From: Gammaproteobacteria bacterium | GTDB taxonomy: Bacteria; Pseudomonadota; Gammaproteobacteria; Chromatiales; Sedimenticolaceae | Reading direction: 5' to 3' | Length of the DNA: 7,630 bases | NCBI GenBank assembly: GCA_020445165.1 | Contig: JAGRHE010000135.1 | Location: forward strand, 1 to 7,630 | Part shown: positions 7,397 to 7,630 of the stretch, piece after piece | How positions within the stretch are numbered: the stretch's first letter is position 1 | How the letters are laid out: each line of letters begins with the position of its first letter | Position numbers and translations under genes: made by a program | Notes under the pieces: generated by a model | What the model saw: the letters and a program-made list of their open reading frames with translations, nothing else | What the model was told of the DNA's origin: nothing | Databases searched by the model: none

Positions 7397-7450
7397 CCGC
7401 GCCCCGCACTGCTCTGTCTGCATGCCGCAACCCATACGGGTCTCCCTAGA

Positions 7451-7630
7451 ATGTCCGAAACAGCTTCCGATTTTGCCTCGCTGGGCCTTCCCGGCAACCT
7501 GCTCGCCGCGCTTGCGGAGGTGGGATACGAATCGCCGTCGCCGATCCAGGCGGAGGCGATTCCGCTATTGCTGCAGGGTCGCGATCTGCTTGGTCAGGCA
7601 CAGACCGGCACCGGCAAGACTGCGGCTTTT
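7451..7630 (+). CDS. deaD: DEAD-box ATP-dependent RNA helicase, N-terminal fragment
   Basis: The first 60 codons are present and the gene runs off the window. The Q motif is complete: FASLGLP near residues 8-14, GYESPSPIQ at 25-33. Residues 48-55 are motif I (Walker A), AQTGTGKT, which binds ATP. The N-terminus starts directly at the Q motif and resembles DeaD/CsdA of gammaproteobacteria more than RhlE, RhlB or SrmB. DeaD unwinds RNA during ribosome assembly and mRNA decay and is often cold-induced. The C-terminal RNA-binding domain that would confirm DeaD lies outside the window. ATG 7451 is the only in-frame start downstream of the TATAAT box. There is no visible Shine-Dalgarno sequence; the bases before the start are CTCCCTAGA. 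Confidence 0.9.
   Translation, partial: MSETASDFASLGLPGNLLAALAEVGYESPSPIQAEAIPLLLQGRDLLGQAQTGTGKTAAF

Noticed and set aside
7422..7630. Upstream ATG at 7422 opening a frame that overlaps the helicase start
   Set aside because: The product is Arg/Pro-rich with no domain and is a shifted-frame shadow of the helicase. No ribosome binding site supports it.
1..7630. Mobile element, CRISPR array, tRNA or toxin-antitoxin pair
   Set aside because: I found no transposase or integrase motif, regularly spaced repeats, cloverleaf, or paired small genes on either strand.

Overview
The window reads as chromosomal DNA of a GC-rich Gram-negative bacterium, most likely a gammaproteobacterium. The reasons are a lipoprotein with an outer-membrane-type lipobox, a DeaD-like RNA helicase, and the proteobacterial 'pha-type' Mrp operon in which subunits A and B are fused. 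Genus-level assignment is not possible from the sequence alone.

Layout. Positions 1-364 (+) hold the C-terminal end of a CPA2-family monovalent cation/proton antiporter whose start lies outside the window. A 113-residue lipoprotein of unknown function follows 22 bases downstream on the same strand (387-728). These two genes converge, across only 32 bases, on a long minus-strand operon (6544 down to 761) that encodes a complete Mrp (Mnh/Pha) multisubunit Na+/H+ antiporter in the order A/B fusion, C, D, E, F, G. Its junctions are tight: overlaps of 1, 4, 4 and 7 bases, then a 4-base gap. A 228-base non-coding stretch (6545-6772) lies upstream of mrpA. Beyond it, also on the minus strand, is a four-helix membrane protein resembling CvpA (6773-7312). 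A 138-base divergent intergenic region carries a perfect TATAAT element and a dyad. It leads to the first 60 codons of a DEAD-box RNA helicase on the plus strand (7451 to the window end).

How the genes work together. MrpA-G form one inner-membrane complex that exchanges cytoplasmic Na+ (or K+/Li+) for external protons. MrpA and MrpD are homologous to the antiporter-like subunits of respiratory complex I, and MrpC is homologous to NuoK. With the unrelated single-subunit CPA2 exchanger directly beside it, the locus looks like a cation and pH homeostasis cluster. The CvpA-like gene and the helicase are probably neighbours rather than functional partners.

I see no mobile element, CRISPR array, RNA gene or obvious new multi-gene system. 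The points most worth a second look are the small lipoprotein with an EF-hand-like loop and the dyad inside the helicase promoter.
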